From NCBI GenBank assembly GCA_900708905.1, contig CAADRB010000056.1, forward strand, positions 547,092 through 611,091: a DNA stretch of 64,000 nt. Direction: 5' to 3'. Positions 50,298-61,700 of the stretch are shown here, piece after piece. The DNA comes from Hymenolepis diminuta. Taxonomy: Eukaryota; Platyhelminthes; Cestoda; Cyclophyllidea; Hymenolepididae. The notes under the pieces were generated by a model that did not search any database, had not been told where the DNA came from, and saw only the letters and a list, made by a program, of their open reading frames with translations. The number at the start of each line of letters is the position of its first letter. Positions within the stretch are counted from its first letter, which is position 1. The position numbers and the translations under genes were made by a program.

Positions 50298-51140
50298 ATA
50301 CGTTGGTTTGCTCCTGACAGGTATACGAAGGTTGATAGTGAGTTTGAAATGCTTGAACTTTTGTAGAGGCTTACAGCTAGGTATCTTATTTGAGTTCTAT
50401 CTCCCCTGCAAGCTATGCCCTTTTAATTTATATCAGTCTACACCTCAAAAGTCTGGACAGATAGATAACGGTTTTTTAAATTACGTTAGGAGACCACGGG
50501 GAATACAGTTGTCTTCAAATTCCAGAAAGAAGTGCATAGAAGATCGGATGCGATGCATTTTGAGATTTAAAATCGAAAACTGAGATTTCCATTCAGTTTT
50601 TCTTTATCTGCAATTTATGACAGCGGCAGTTTCTTAAATAAGTGATGAAGAGATGTAAAAGGTGGATTAACAAATGGAATTGTGAAATTTTGTTGAGCCG
50701 TCTCCGAGGCTAAAGACCTGTTAGATGATAAAGAAATGGAATATTTGACAGCGTTTTGAAATGACTCCAAAGTGGTTGTCCTTGATAAGGCAGGCTCTAC
50801 ACCATTAAAGAGTTTTGCAGATGAGTATGAAGATGATTGTCACTAGGTCTCTGGCTTCCGCTGCATATCAACCAGCCTGAGTAGCTTTTTTTTTGAAACT
50901 GGAAAGGAGCTTCTTTTAGAGACTGTTTCTGAAAGTCCTTCAAACTGACAAACTGCTGACTACTGGCATGTGGGTAAGGATGTTATAATAATACCGGAGT
51001 TAATCAGTTATGCTGAAGGGCTTAAATTACTTTTCCATGAGGATGAACCGATGAGCAGTATGACTGTGGCCAAACGGTTGAATGGCAATCATAACTTGTG
51101 CTCATTCCGTTAAATAGTTATTGGAAATGCTTAGGATAAC
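50298..51140. other. Segment enclosed by inverted LTR-B copies
   Basis: 843 bp between copies B (plus) and C (minus). It includes a frame at 50308-50583 and further stop-interrupted, coding-like pieces (for example KVVVLDKAGSTPLKSFADEY near 50770-50830). No protein family is recognised. It may be the decayed interior of a composite element or unrelated sequence trapped between two insertions. Confidence 0.35.
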
Positions 51141-51447
51141 TGCTATAGCCAGTAGATGTCAGTCAACACCTGGCGATTAGAAATGATTGACTGGCTATAC
51201 GATCTACGCTACAGTGTCCATCCACGGGCGGTCTCGCTGTGTGTTTGCGCGTTTGTACATAGATATCTAAACAGATGTTGATTATCAAGCCGAGACACTG
51301 ACAGCGAGACATGACTGACGTCCAACGAAGAAATGTTTTGTATATAAACCCAATTTACTGATTAATAAGTGGGGAGAGGTGGCTTGTCTGCCACCTCCGA
51401 ACTGNTCTGACGNCATGAGTGACTTGACTTATTCCATTGTGGCCCGA
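51141..51447 (-). mobile_element. LTR-like repeat, family B, copy C (inverted)
   Basis: The reverse complement reads from CGGGCCACAATGGAATAAG through GTTCGGAGGTGGCAGACAAG, GGGTTTATATACAAAACATT, GTCAGTCATGTCTCGCTGTC and ACATAGATATCT-type blocks to ...GGCTATAGCA. It retains the TATA-like TTTATATAC. Two single ambiguous bases (N at 51405 and 51413) lie in it. Confidence 0.75.
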
Positions 51448-52037
51448 TAGACCCTTCCAACGTTATTGCAGTAGGACAACAAATTAATTCAATTTCCGGT
51501 CTTACAAGTATCTAGATATCTCTAATACTCAAAATACGTAGACATGGTTACAAGATTAAAAATGTTCATTTCTCTGTTTTCATCATTTTGATTTCCTTTT
51601 TCAAAATCGTTCCTTCAAATATATTTTATTCCATCAAATAACCAGAAAATTGAGCCCTTTTGAAACAGCATTGATCAAATCGCAAGTTTCTGCTCATATC
51701 ACGTTAGTTTGTAAAGTGTAGATGACTTCAAAGGTTCTCGCGTCTCATATTTACTTTATCTATTCAGTAATACGAGAAACAGGATCCTGAATAATCTTTA
51801 GTAATCGGAATTTTGAAACTCCTCATTAGACCCTTGATTTTCAAAAGCAACTTTGAATGTGATTATAGGTTGTTCCTAATCGCACCGGTTTCATTTGATT
51901 TTCATATAGTGCATTTACTCGCCTAAGCTAAATAAGCTTGTTACATATAAGGGAATAATATCTTCTCAAAAAATAATTCTAATGTGTAAGGGTTTTTATT
52001 CTCCACCTTTTAAATCCCGCCTCATTCAATTTCCTTT
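51448..52037. other. AT-rich spacer
   Basis: No coding, RNA or repeat feature recognised between LTR-B copy C and the left arm of the inverted repeat. Confidence 0.45.
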
Positions 52038-52232
52038 CGTTCAAATGAATTAACTTACGTTACGGTTATAAATTGCGCATAATATATAAATGGGTGTATC
52101 AACACGAAAACGTACGTCTTGTTTTGGCATGGTGGTATGGGTCGTTTTATACTGTGGTGTTGTTGGGTTGCATATGTAACTAGTATCATTTTTTAGAGAA
52201 TCGATGAATTAGTTACGGTATCATACAGAGAA
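52038..52232 (+). repeat. Left arm of a large inverted repeat
   Basis: Pairs with 52850-52985: ATTGCGCATAATATATAAATGGG, GTAACTAGTATC and TTAGTTACGGTATCATACAGAGAA are shared in reverse complement. The left arm contains about 60 extra bases (roughly 52100-52163) absent from the right. The reading ELVTVSYRE is preserved in both arms, hinting that the duplicated unit was once coding. Confidence 0.8.
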
Positions 52233-52849
52233 AAACAGATCATAATAAATCTAATGGGCGATTATATACCCATGACAGGAATTGCCTCAAACAGCAAATA
52301 TTACATTATGGACTTGGATAACGATCGATTTATTCCAAAATTTTTATAAATTATGGCCAGACAAAATGTAACTTTAGACAGAAATACTTACTAACTTATT
52401 TTAAAATCATTTTAAATACGAAAAAATAAAACGGTCATATAACTGATCAAACATTCGACACAGATCGTGGTTATAACAAATGAACAATGTTATTTTCAGT
52501 TACTTAGAGTTTAAGTGTATGCATCTGAACGTTTTGCTGTGCCGAAATTATTTCAAGTGCATTCATAGACTAAAATTACGCCGGAATCACTGAACTTTGG
52601 AACATTTGAGTTGCATCGGCTCTGTAATTCTACACTTAATTACAGAGTCTGTAATTCCACTTAATTTTGTACAGAAGTGGTTTCAAATCGCATATTTTCA
52701 AATATGCTATTTCCACAAATGAGCAAGGATTGAAAATATTTATACAAGTCACTAGGATTAAAAACAATAAAGATGAGTTACTTAATATTTTCATGAGAAA
52801 ATCATGTCCTCCAAAATCTGATGTCGCATATAATAACGGGTTACGATTT

Positions 52850-52985
52850 GCTCTTCTCTGTATGATACCGTAACTAACTCTTCAATTCTCTAAAATAAGA
52901 TACTAGTTACGTATACAACCCGAAAACGCCCATTTATATATTATGCGCAATTAATAACCGTAGTGTAAATTAATTCATTCGAATG
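52850..52985 (-). repeat. Right arm of the large inverted repeat, ending at the assembly gap
   Basis: The reverse complement of the left arm at 52038-52232, diverged by scattered substitutions. It stops exactly where the N run starts, so the repeat may continue in the unassembled sequence. Confidence 0.8.
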
Positions 52986-53953
52986 NNNNNNNNNNNNNNN
53001 NNNNNNNNNNNNNNNNNNNNNNNNNNNNNNNNNNNNNNNNNNNNNNNNNNNNNNNNNNNNNNNNNNNNNNNNNNNNNNNNNNNNNNNNNNNNNNNNNNNN
53101 NNNNNNNNNNNNNNNNNNNNNNNNNNNNNNNNNNNNNNNNNNNNNNNNNNNNNNNNNNNNNNNNNNNNNNNNNNNNNNNNNNNNNNNNNNNNNNNNNNNN
53201 NNNNNNNNNNNNNNNNNNNNNNNNNNNNNNNNNNNNNNNNNNNNNNNNNNNNNNNNNNNNNNNNNNNNNNNNNNNNNNNNNNNNNNNNNNNNNNNNNNNN
53301 NNNNNNNNNNNNNNNNNNNNNNNNNNNNNNNNNNNNNNNNNNNNNNNNNNNNNNNNNNNNNNNNNNNNNNNNNNNNNNNNNNNNNNNNNNNNNNNNNNNN
53401 NNNNNNNNNNNNNNNNNNNNNNNNNNNNNNNNNNNNNNNNNNNNNNNNNNNNNNNNNNNNNNNNNNNNNNNNNNNNNNNNNNNNNNNNNNNNNNNNNNNN
53501 NNNNNNNNNNNNNNNNNNNNNNNNNNNNNNNNNNNNNNNNNNNNNNNNNNNNNNNNNNNNNNNNNNNNNNNNNNNNNNNNNNNNNNNNNNNNNNNNNNNN
53601 NNNNNNNNNNNNNNNNNNNNNNNNNNNNNNNNNNNNNNNNNNNNNNNNNNNNNNNNNNNNNNNNNNNNNNNNNNNNNNNNNNNNNNNNNNNNNNNNNNNN
53701 NNNNNNNNNNNNNNNNNNNNNNNNNNNNNNNNNNNNNNNNNNNNNNNNNNNNNNNNNNNNNNNNNNNNNNNNNNNNNNNNNNNNNNNNNNNNNNNNNNNN
53801 NNNNNNNNNNNNNNNNNNNNNNNNNNNNNNNNNNNNNNNNNNNNNNNNNNNNNNNNNNNNNNNNNNNNNNNNNNNNNNNNNNNNNNNNNNNNNNNNNNNN
53901 NNNNNNNNNNNNNNNNNNNNNNNNNNNNNNNNNNNNNNNNNNNNNNNNNNNNN
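52986..53953. other. Assembly gap (968 N)
   Basis: A run of N. Any open frame spanning it is an artefact. Confidence 1.
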
Positions 53954-54530
53954 AACATTCTCCCCAAATTGGCATCTTGGGAGTGACTGCTCCTGATATT
54001 TGTTGGATAATTTTCAGGTGGGGAGCGAGTCTCCTCGGTCGATAGATGAACGGTATTTTCGGGTTCTCTCCGTTTAAACGACAAGACCTTTTAACCTTGT
54101 GGTTTTTTATGTTTTGGAGTTATATCTCGCTGAACCTTGGACGAACTGTCTGATACGGACAATGAGTGACTAGATAAGTGTCGGAGAACTTTAACTTCCA
54201 AATCAAAGTTTCGATTATGCTACTTGACCCTTTCGCTTGTCAAGAAAATGTAGTTAATGACTTCATTATCATTTCGATAAGAAGTACCAGGCCCCGTGAT
54301 ACCGGAAGATATGGTATGATCACCGTACGAAGAGTTACATCAACGAAAAATCCTGTCGTCTGCATCGAAATCATCTGTCTGCCATCACGTTTCCACTGTA
54401 CGAAGTGAAACGAAGCCGGATTCTTGTGCTGTGTCGAGAAAATGAACTGCTATCTGCGTCTCCAGAAGATATGCGGATGACACCTGTGAATTCGTCTGCC
54501 ATTGCGTCACAATGTAATAACGTTAGAGTG
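53954..54530 (-). pseudogene. Decayed coding-like segment, unidentified
   Basis: Locally richer in G and C than its surroundings. On the minus strand it reads MADEFTGVIRISSGDADSS...SRHSTRIRLRF (from about 54500), then after stops and frame changes a Ser/Pro-rich piece with SFKRREPENTVHLSTEETR and SPPENYPTNIRSSHSQDANL running into the gap. No family is recognised. It may be a broken host gene or the ORF of a mobile element next to LTR-B copy D. Confidence 0.35.
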
Positions 54531-54533
54531 TAT

Positions 54534-54823
54534 TGGGGCCATATTGATTAAATAAATTGAATAAGTCAAGTCAATCATGCTGCCAGATCAGCTCGCGATT
54601 TATAAATAGGTAAATTAGGTTTATACGCAAAGCATTTCTTTATTAGACGTCAGTTATGTCTCGCTGTCAGTGTCTCGGCTTGATGATCGACATCTGTTTA
54701 GGTATCTATATGCAAACAAGCAAACACACAGCGGGACCACCAGTGGACACTATAGTTGAGATCTTATCGCCAATCAATCATTTCCAATCGCCAGGTGTTG
54801 ACTGACATCTTCTGCCTACAGCA
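54534..54823 (+). mobile_element. LTR-like repeat, family B, copy D
   Basis: Starts TGGGGCCATATTG and ends CTACAGCA. It has GTAAATTAGGTTTATACGCAAAGC, GACGTCAGTTATGTCTCGCTG, CAGTGTCTCGGCTTGATGATCG, CACACAGCGGGACC and ATCGCCAGGTGTTGACTGACATC in the same order as the other copies. It lacks the GGTGGCAGACAAGCC block near the start. Confidence 0.75.
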
Positions 54824-55768
54824 CCTTCACAGCTAGATAAATTTGTGAACAAATAAGAAAAACGAATCATTTTCATGTGATTTACATGAAGAAATCACAG
54901 CTCTAAAGGCAGAAGCATTCCGAGCATCAAATTCAAAATCAAACAAAAAATACCCATGTTTTATATTTTCACATATTCCTCCAAGATTATACAAGTCTTA
55001 ATAAATTTTATAATTACTGACACATTCTTTGCCAACTATTCATAAATAATTTGCTGTAAATCGTAAAGGATTTCTATAATAATACACATAGCGCATATTG
55101 GATTTCCACTTCAATTGAAATCTAATAAAGGCACTACTTGAAAATATTTTTACTGTTCAAAATATATTAATTTCATTTTTAAAATGTAGCTGTACCTGAT
55201 ATTATTTAAAAGCAGCTGTAAATGTTACGAATTTCATTGTAAATATTGTTTAACTTGGCTAAATAAGATTAATGAATTTACTAAAACAAATAGCTTACGC
55301 TCGCGGCTGTATTGAAAAGGTTCCCTCGGATATTTGATGCCAAAGTGTATAGACATCTAACTAAGCTTATAATTTCAGTTTCGGTAAGAGCGACTGCATT
55401 TTCGCTCATTTGTATGTTTAAAAAATTTTAAGAATTGACGCTTCTTTTTTCATTCGTTAAACTTTGTTCATTTTTTCCATTACCTGTAGTTGATGTTACT
55501 TTTTACTCCTCTATAAACGGTTCTATAAGATGATTCTTATCTCATGCTTTATGAGCTTATTATCAAATAGCTTATCATCTGTTCTTATTTTGATTATTCA
55601 CATATAATTTTTTCTGATTAATAATTATTAGTTATTTTTGCAACGAATCTTTTTTAAAATATATTTAATGAATAATACTTACCTAGCCATTTCGTAAGTA
55701 TTTTGTACATATTCTTAGTTATTTTTTTTTTCAGTTAATAAGTTGGCATAAATCAATCTATATATATA
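54824..55768. other. MEF2 upstream region
   Basis: AT-rich 5' flank. At 55721-55734 a T-rich tract ends in CAG, 34 nt before the MEF2 start codon, and is most simply a cis 5'-UTR acceptor or a spliced-leader trans-splice acceptor. No TATA box can be singled out, because TA-rich sequence is everywhere. Confidence 0.5.
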
Positions 55769-58700
55769 ATGGGAAGGAAAAAGATAGAAATAAAAAGAAT
55801 TGACGATGAGCGCAATCGCCAAGTGACTTTTACAAAGCGCAAGCTGGGTCTAATGAAGAAGGCCTACGAGCTGAGTGTTCTCTGTGACTGTGAAATCGCT
55901 CTAATTATTTTCAACAGTGCCAAACGTCTTTTTCAATACGCTAGCTCTGATATCAACCGAGTACTTCTCCGCTATACAGATTACACGGAACCTCATGAAT
56001 CGAAGAACAATAAGGATATCATCGAGGTGCGTTATGGTTTTAATTCTTCTTTCAGAGTGATAGAGTATGAGCTTTCTTTCATATCCTATCATGTGTAGCC
56101 CCCACTCTTTTCTCATGAATATCCTCGTGAATCGTCTCTATTGCTAATAGACATCATAATTGAACGCTTAATCTCCGGACTTTGAGTTTCTAATCATTAT
56201 ATATGTGGAATCGATCTTTGTTTCCTCGGATCGCACGTCTTGGCGACTCCGACTTGGTGGTCGTTATCGAATCACGCACATAATATTCACGCGCACACAC
56301 AAATGTTTCGTCTCTCATTTTTTTTAATGCTCTTTATCGCGGTCTTATTATTAGTCACTTCCTGTTGTATATGTGCTCTTCAAGGCAGCTTTGTGTGCTA
56401 TTTTTAACTCCTATCAGGAAGGGGCGACCCATAATTGGCACCTTTGCGACTTTTTACAATCATTCTGCCTACGGTTAGTGACCACTTATTTATCTCCGCA
56501 AGTCAGTAGGTTATTAAATTAAAAATTCACTTGACCAAAGAGCCTAGGGTACTGAAATCTACAGAAAGAGTGAAATCGTGATTCCAACTTATGAGTTTAA
56601 TTTAGGAGTTTGGTTGTTTTCTTCTCAGTATTTCTTTATCGGCGAACACGAACAACATTGCCTTCTTGAAGTTATCTAAATTTCAACTTATTTTTATTCC
56701 CGTGTATGAATTACTATTCCTGAAATAATTATGACTGAACTTGGAAAAGGCAATTTAAAGTTCGTCTGTCAATTGTTTTTTCCTGGTCTGCAGTCTTTGT
56801 GCACCCAGATAACTAACTTTCTTTAGAATTTTGTCTTGCAACTTTTATTTAGGGAGCTCTGTCTGTTTTTTAGGCTCTTCTGCCCTTTCATATAGACTAA
56901 TTAGCAGTAATCTGATTCAATAACAATTTGGGTTGACAAATAATATCGTGTTATAACACGTCTTTACTTAAATGTATCAAACATTTGTAACAATCTTTGG
57001 CTATTACGATAAGTTTATACAGCGCTTTAATGTCATTGAAAGAAAGCTTCGTTATTCTTTCGTAGTGATTTAGGTATTTTGAACTTATAAATTCTCCCCG
57101 ATTTAATCCTATTTATATCCGTATTTTGATCCTTCTGTTTGTGTAAAACTTTCACATCCATAATTTTATCCCCAGTCTATTCAAACTTGGGATTGTATCA
57201 CTCTCTTTCGATTACATATTCTAGTCCGGTTTTCTGTCCATTCTTTTTACAAACTGCTTTGTTTATTTAATTCCTGTTCCTTCTTTCTGTGTATTTTTTT
57301 AGTGCGGTTCTCTTCATTAAATTCTACAAAGTACTCCTTTCACTGACTTTAATACTTATTGAATAACAATCTTATTAGGTTACTGTTTTATTCCATCATT
57401 GTACTAGCTGGAAAAATCGTTTTTTATCTTTTTTCATCAAATTTTCACTGTAGTACTGTTATTCATAAGGGAAAATGAAAGATTTTACGATTATTTTCCA
57501 TGATTTAATTTTTGTTTAGTTCTATTCAGTATTGTTTGGTTAACAGTTGAGTTGATGTGTTAGCCATTCCATTGTCAACATTCCTTCTCAGATAGTTTTC
57601 ATTCCTGGCTTTCAATTCAGTATCGAGTAAAGGGGATTTTTAAGACCCCATAAAACAATCAATGTGCTAGTTTCAGCTCTAACTGATTTAATTTGGTTAG
57701 GAGTTAAGTTGAGTGGTTAGCTATTCCATTTTCAACATCCATTCTCAGGTATCTTTCACTATTGGCTTGAAATTCATCACTACGTTGGGTTGAAAAGAAT
57801 ACTCAATGAAATTAGGTGAAACTTCTTATAAGTAGAATACGTATGGTGATTTAAGCTATTGTCTTCGGAAATGGAGTTAGCATCAAAATCTTCTCTTCGT
57901 TAGATTTTGGTAAATGTTGACATTAGTGAATCTCATTTTTATAAAGATTTAATCTCCCCCGATAATAAATTAATCTTTAAAGGATAATTTAAGAACAATG
58001 TCACATTTCGCCTTTTTTATGAAAGTGAAAGGAGAAGAGAAAAAATTCATCTCGCGCATGTCTTCTCGCCTCATGATTATTTTCGTCATCACTTTGGGTC
58101 TATTTGATTTCCGCTGGGGATTCTCTATGTCTCTAAATGCGACACCCATGTCGTCTCAATGAGAGAATTATCAACTTTTCATCGCCACTGTGAATGCATG
58201 CGTTTTTTTTCCTTGTCTCCATAAAATCGTTTGTTAGATCGTACATACGCGATTTTAAGTCCAAAGTTCGATTCTCACTCCCACTTCTCAATCGGATTTA
58301 ACACATGTCAGCCCTCAGTGTCCTCAACTGATACATTGTTAGTCCAACCATAATCTATCCAGTAATTAAAGGAATGCATGTTTTTGGTCCCCGGTTGGCT
58401 GCAAAACTCTACGTGAGTGTCTTTAATTGCTGACTGTATATTGAAATAGCGGAGCCAATACCTTATTCAATTAGTATAGGTTTATGTAGTTCGCGAGTGG
58501 ATAAAGTTTGTTTAGAAGTTCACTAGATGATTAGTTCATATTGAGGCGTAGAGTTAAAGAAATTATTTGATTGATGGATTCGTTCTACTAAACACTTCTT
58601 TTCTCACTTTTCGTCTCTAGGATTAAAAATTTTCCTTTTTGTTGAACTAATGAAAGATTCTTTTGTTTGACTAGCAGACTTTTCTAGCTCAACACATTTT

Positions 58701-61700
58701 TGTTGAGAATTCAACTCTAGAGTTTGCTAGAGAATTGTAATCAATAGTTTCTTCGATTGATAAATAGATTTCATCAAACACCTCTTTATCTGCTTGTATG
58801 CTTAAGGGATTAAAAGTTTTTAATATGTTAGTTCAAGGGCAGATACGCGTATATCATCTTTTTTGTCGCATTGTGCATTCAACCGTAGAGGCTATGGAAA
58901 GCTCCATTGTTCCTTTCATTCTTTTTTTCGTTTTCTTTGCCCTGATTTTATCACCTTCGTTGCACTTATACACTCTTTCTCTCTTGTTCCTTTGATTTAA
59001 TACTATGACATTCTCCTAATCATGCACTTTTGTACCTCCACCTTGTTTCTCCTCTTGAATTTCTCTTAAAAAGAATAGGCTTCTAAGAACTATTCTTTTT
59101 CAGAATACCATCAAATCAACTTGCCTAGTCTCCTTTTAATAAGTTGTTTAGTTTTGGGTGTTCGAATCTGTGTTTCTCACCCTCTTGTTGTTTCCTACAT
59201 AGTTAATACTATTGTTTAGACTTTCCTCATTATTTAAACTAAGGTTGCTAAATTTGGAAATGCTGCACAATAGTTCGAGCCGCTGCTTTCCTCTCAGTTG
59301 AAAGGTCAGTAGAAAATTTTTTTCGGGAGAGAGCAATAAATTGCTGGGGAGGAATGTACTGTATTTTTTGATGAGGAAAAAAAAGCATGTTTGTATAAAC
59401 AGAAGACCATATTGTCTCCTGCTGATTGTTGACATTGTTCTCCTCTGTGTGTCTTAAAAATGTCGAAATCCTTGTTTTCGGTCTTATAATCACATAGGGT
59501 AAAAATAAAGTCTTTTTTTGCGATAATAGACAGGTAAACCGAAGAATTTATTATTGATAATATTTCGCTCTTTACATTAATAAAACATCTTTCATACATT
59601 AAGAAATGTAGAAGCTACGCCACCTTAAGATGTTCCTTTTATTATCTACTGTGAAACAAAGAGTTTTATTTTTATCGTGGGAAAGCATCGGAACTCAGAG
59701 AGCTGTAAAAATATTCCAATAAGAGTTGAAAGAGAGAGGTCTGAAAGTCCTAATTAGTTTATTTTAGGCTGTGAACTTGTAGCCGATAGGCAGTTAGCTG
59801 TTTTTATTTCGAATTTTAGATATCGGGATTTTTCCTCTGGGTTTCAAGGGGAATTCATACCCGTAACGTCCAATTTTGATCGTTGATCATACCAATGCGG
59901 TACATATTTTTCCTAATGGTAGCCAAAATGCTATCTTAATTATGTTAGTTAACAATTGTAACAGCAGAGTTAATACAAGGTCAAATTTGATAATAATTAT
60001 TATGTGATTCATATAATCCGTAACAATTTCACATTGAAATACTGAAAGTGATCAATCTACTCACCGAAATAGCAAGGTAGCCCAGCAAAGGACGAAGTGG
60101 GCTATCGAATAGGAGTAAATTGTTGAAGTAACAAGAGCCGAGGTCACCAATTTAAGAGTTATGATTAATAACTAGCAGTTAACAGTAGATAACCACAGTC
60201 TCAAGCCAAGTAGAATACTGAGGGTGGAGTACCAACCGAAGTCTCTTGTATAATAGCAGTTAAAGTATGAAAGAATAGGAGAGAACTAAGGAAGATTGGA
60301 AAAGGGAGCAAGAGAAAGGGAGGGTATCGCACAAGCGTGTGTATGCATGCGGGTGGAAATACAAATACAGTTTATATGAATCACTTGAGCAAGTATGCGT
60401 GTGAGGTATGAGTGAAGGTATACTTTTAGATAAACGGGACAGTTTCAGAAAAAAGGAGGATCGATAAACGCGTCTAGACATGACAGTTTGGGGTGATTTG
60501 GGTCGTAGGATCATAAAGGCGAAAACCAACGTATTTTTATAGAGTGTGATTGAATGTTAATTTTGGGAAACACATAGGAAACCTGTCTTCAATATAATCA
60601 AATCAGGGCTCTAAGAATGGAAGTATTGAGTCTTCAACTTTCTCATTAGGGAGAGTATAATTCACTTCGTTCAATTCATTATTTGATATTTGGTTTTCTG
60701 TGCAAATTCATAGTTTGCTATATTCAGATCTTATTGATCATTTGGTTTAATTGTGTAATTGGTCATGCTACCTTAATTCATTAGGTCTTTTTATAGCGAT
60801 GTGCGGGTAGATGTACTTGACGTAGACATTTTAAATATAGCAAAGCTCACTAAGTTTAGTTTTCAAAGTTTTCTGCCACTATTTCAGCTTTTATTTCCTT
60901 CCAGATTCTGCTTCAGTCCCTTGAGTACTTGTCTCTCCTCGTTGGGTTGAAGTAATTGAATTTTCAGAACAAGGGTCTTTCATTTCCACTTAAAACAACC
61001 CAAAGCATTTAATCCAACACGTTAAGTGAGTTTGGTTTTAACCCCTTTCATCGAGAGCTCTATTAGGTTGTGCGGATTATATGTGTGCACATTGAGAAAG
61101 AGAGTGGGTCATATGGTCTCTCACTAAATTTAGCTACAATCTGATAATGTTGTTACTACTACCCCTAGCTTTTGTTGTTTGTGAATGAGTGCCCTAGCAG
61201 AACGCGTACGCGACAAGCTTTTTATTTCTACTATCGAACATTTATATACCATAGTTCTGACAAGTGGAGAAAAAAAAATTGAGACACAGAGGGAGATTGA
61301 GGGAATTGATTGATATATGCAATCCGTAAATGCAGAAACATTATCTGATGCGTGGTTATCGAATCGCTCTTTATTTTAGTAACATTACAGAAACAACCTA
61401 TTTCCAAATCTCCATCTTAGAGGAGACAGAGCTTCTATTAAATTTTAAATGAGATAGAGTTTCAATCGCACTCAGGAATGCGTTTTCATACACTCCTTAA
61501 GGGTTATATCATGATGCCTCTCTGATGAAAAACTCGAATTCTGCAACCCCCATATTAGCCAGAATTAGCCAGTGCGGTTGGCCCTTACTCTCACTGGATA
61601 TTCACCGATGGGCCTCGGACTAGTTAAGAAAAGATGGACTTACGTTCTCTTTCAGTTGAGATCAAACTGGATTTTTATCTGTCAGATAAGAGATTGAAAT

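Noticed and set aside
52941..54084. Long open frames of more than 300 residues on both strands
   Set aside because: They consist almost wholly of unknown residues from the N gap and are artefacts.
58225..58330. AAGTTCGATTCTCACTCCC, a box B-like sequence in the MEF2 intron
   Set aside because: Could be another tRNA-derived repeat, but the body does not match the SINE family and no tRNA fold closes.
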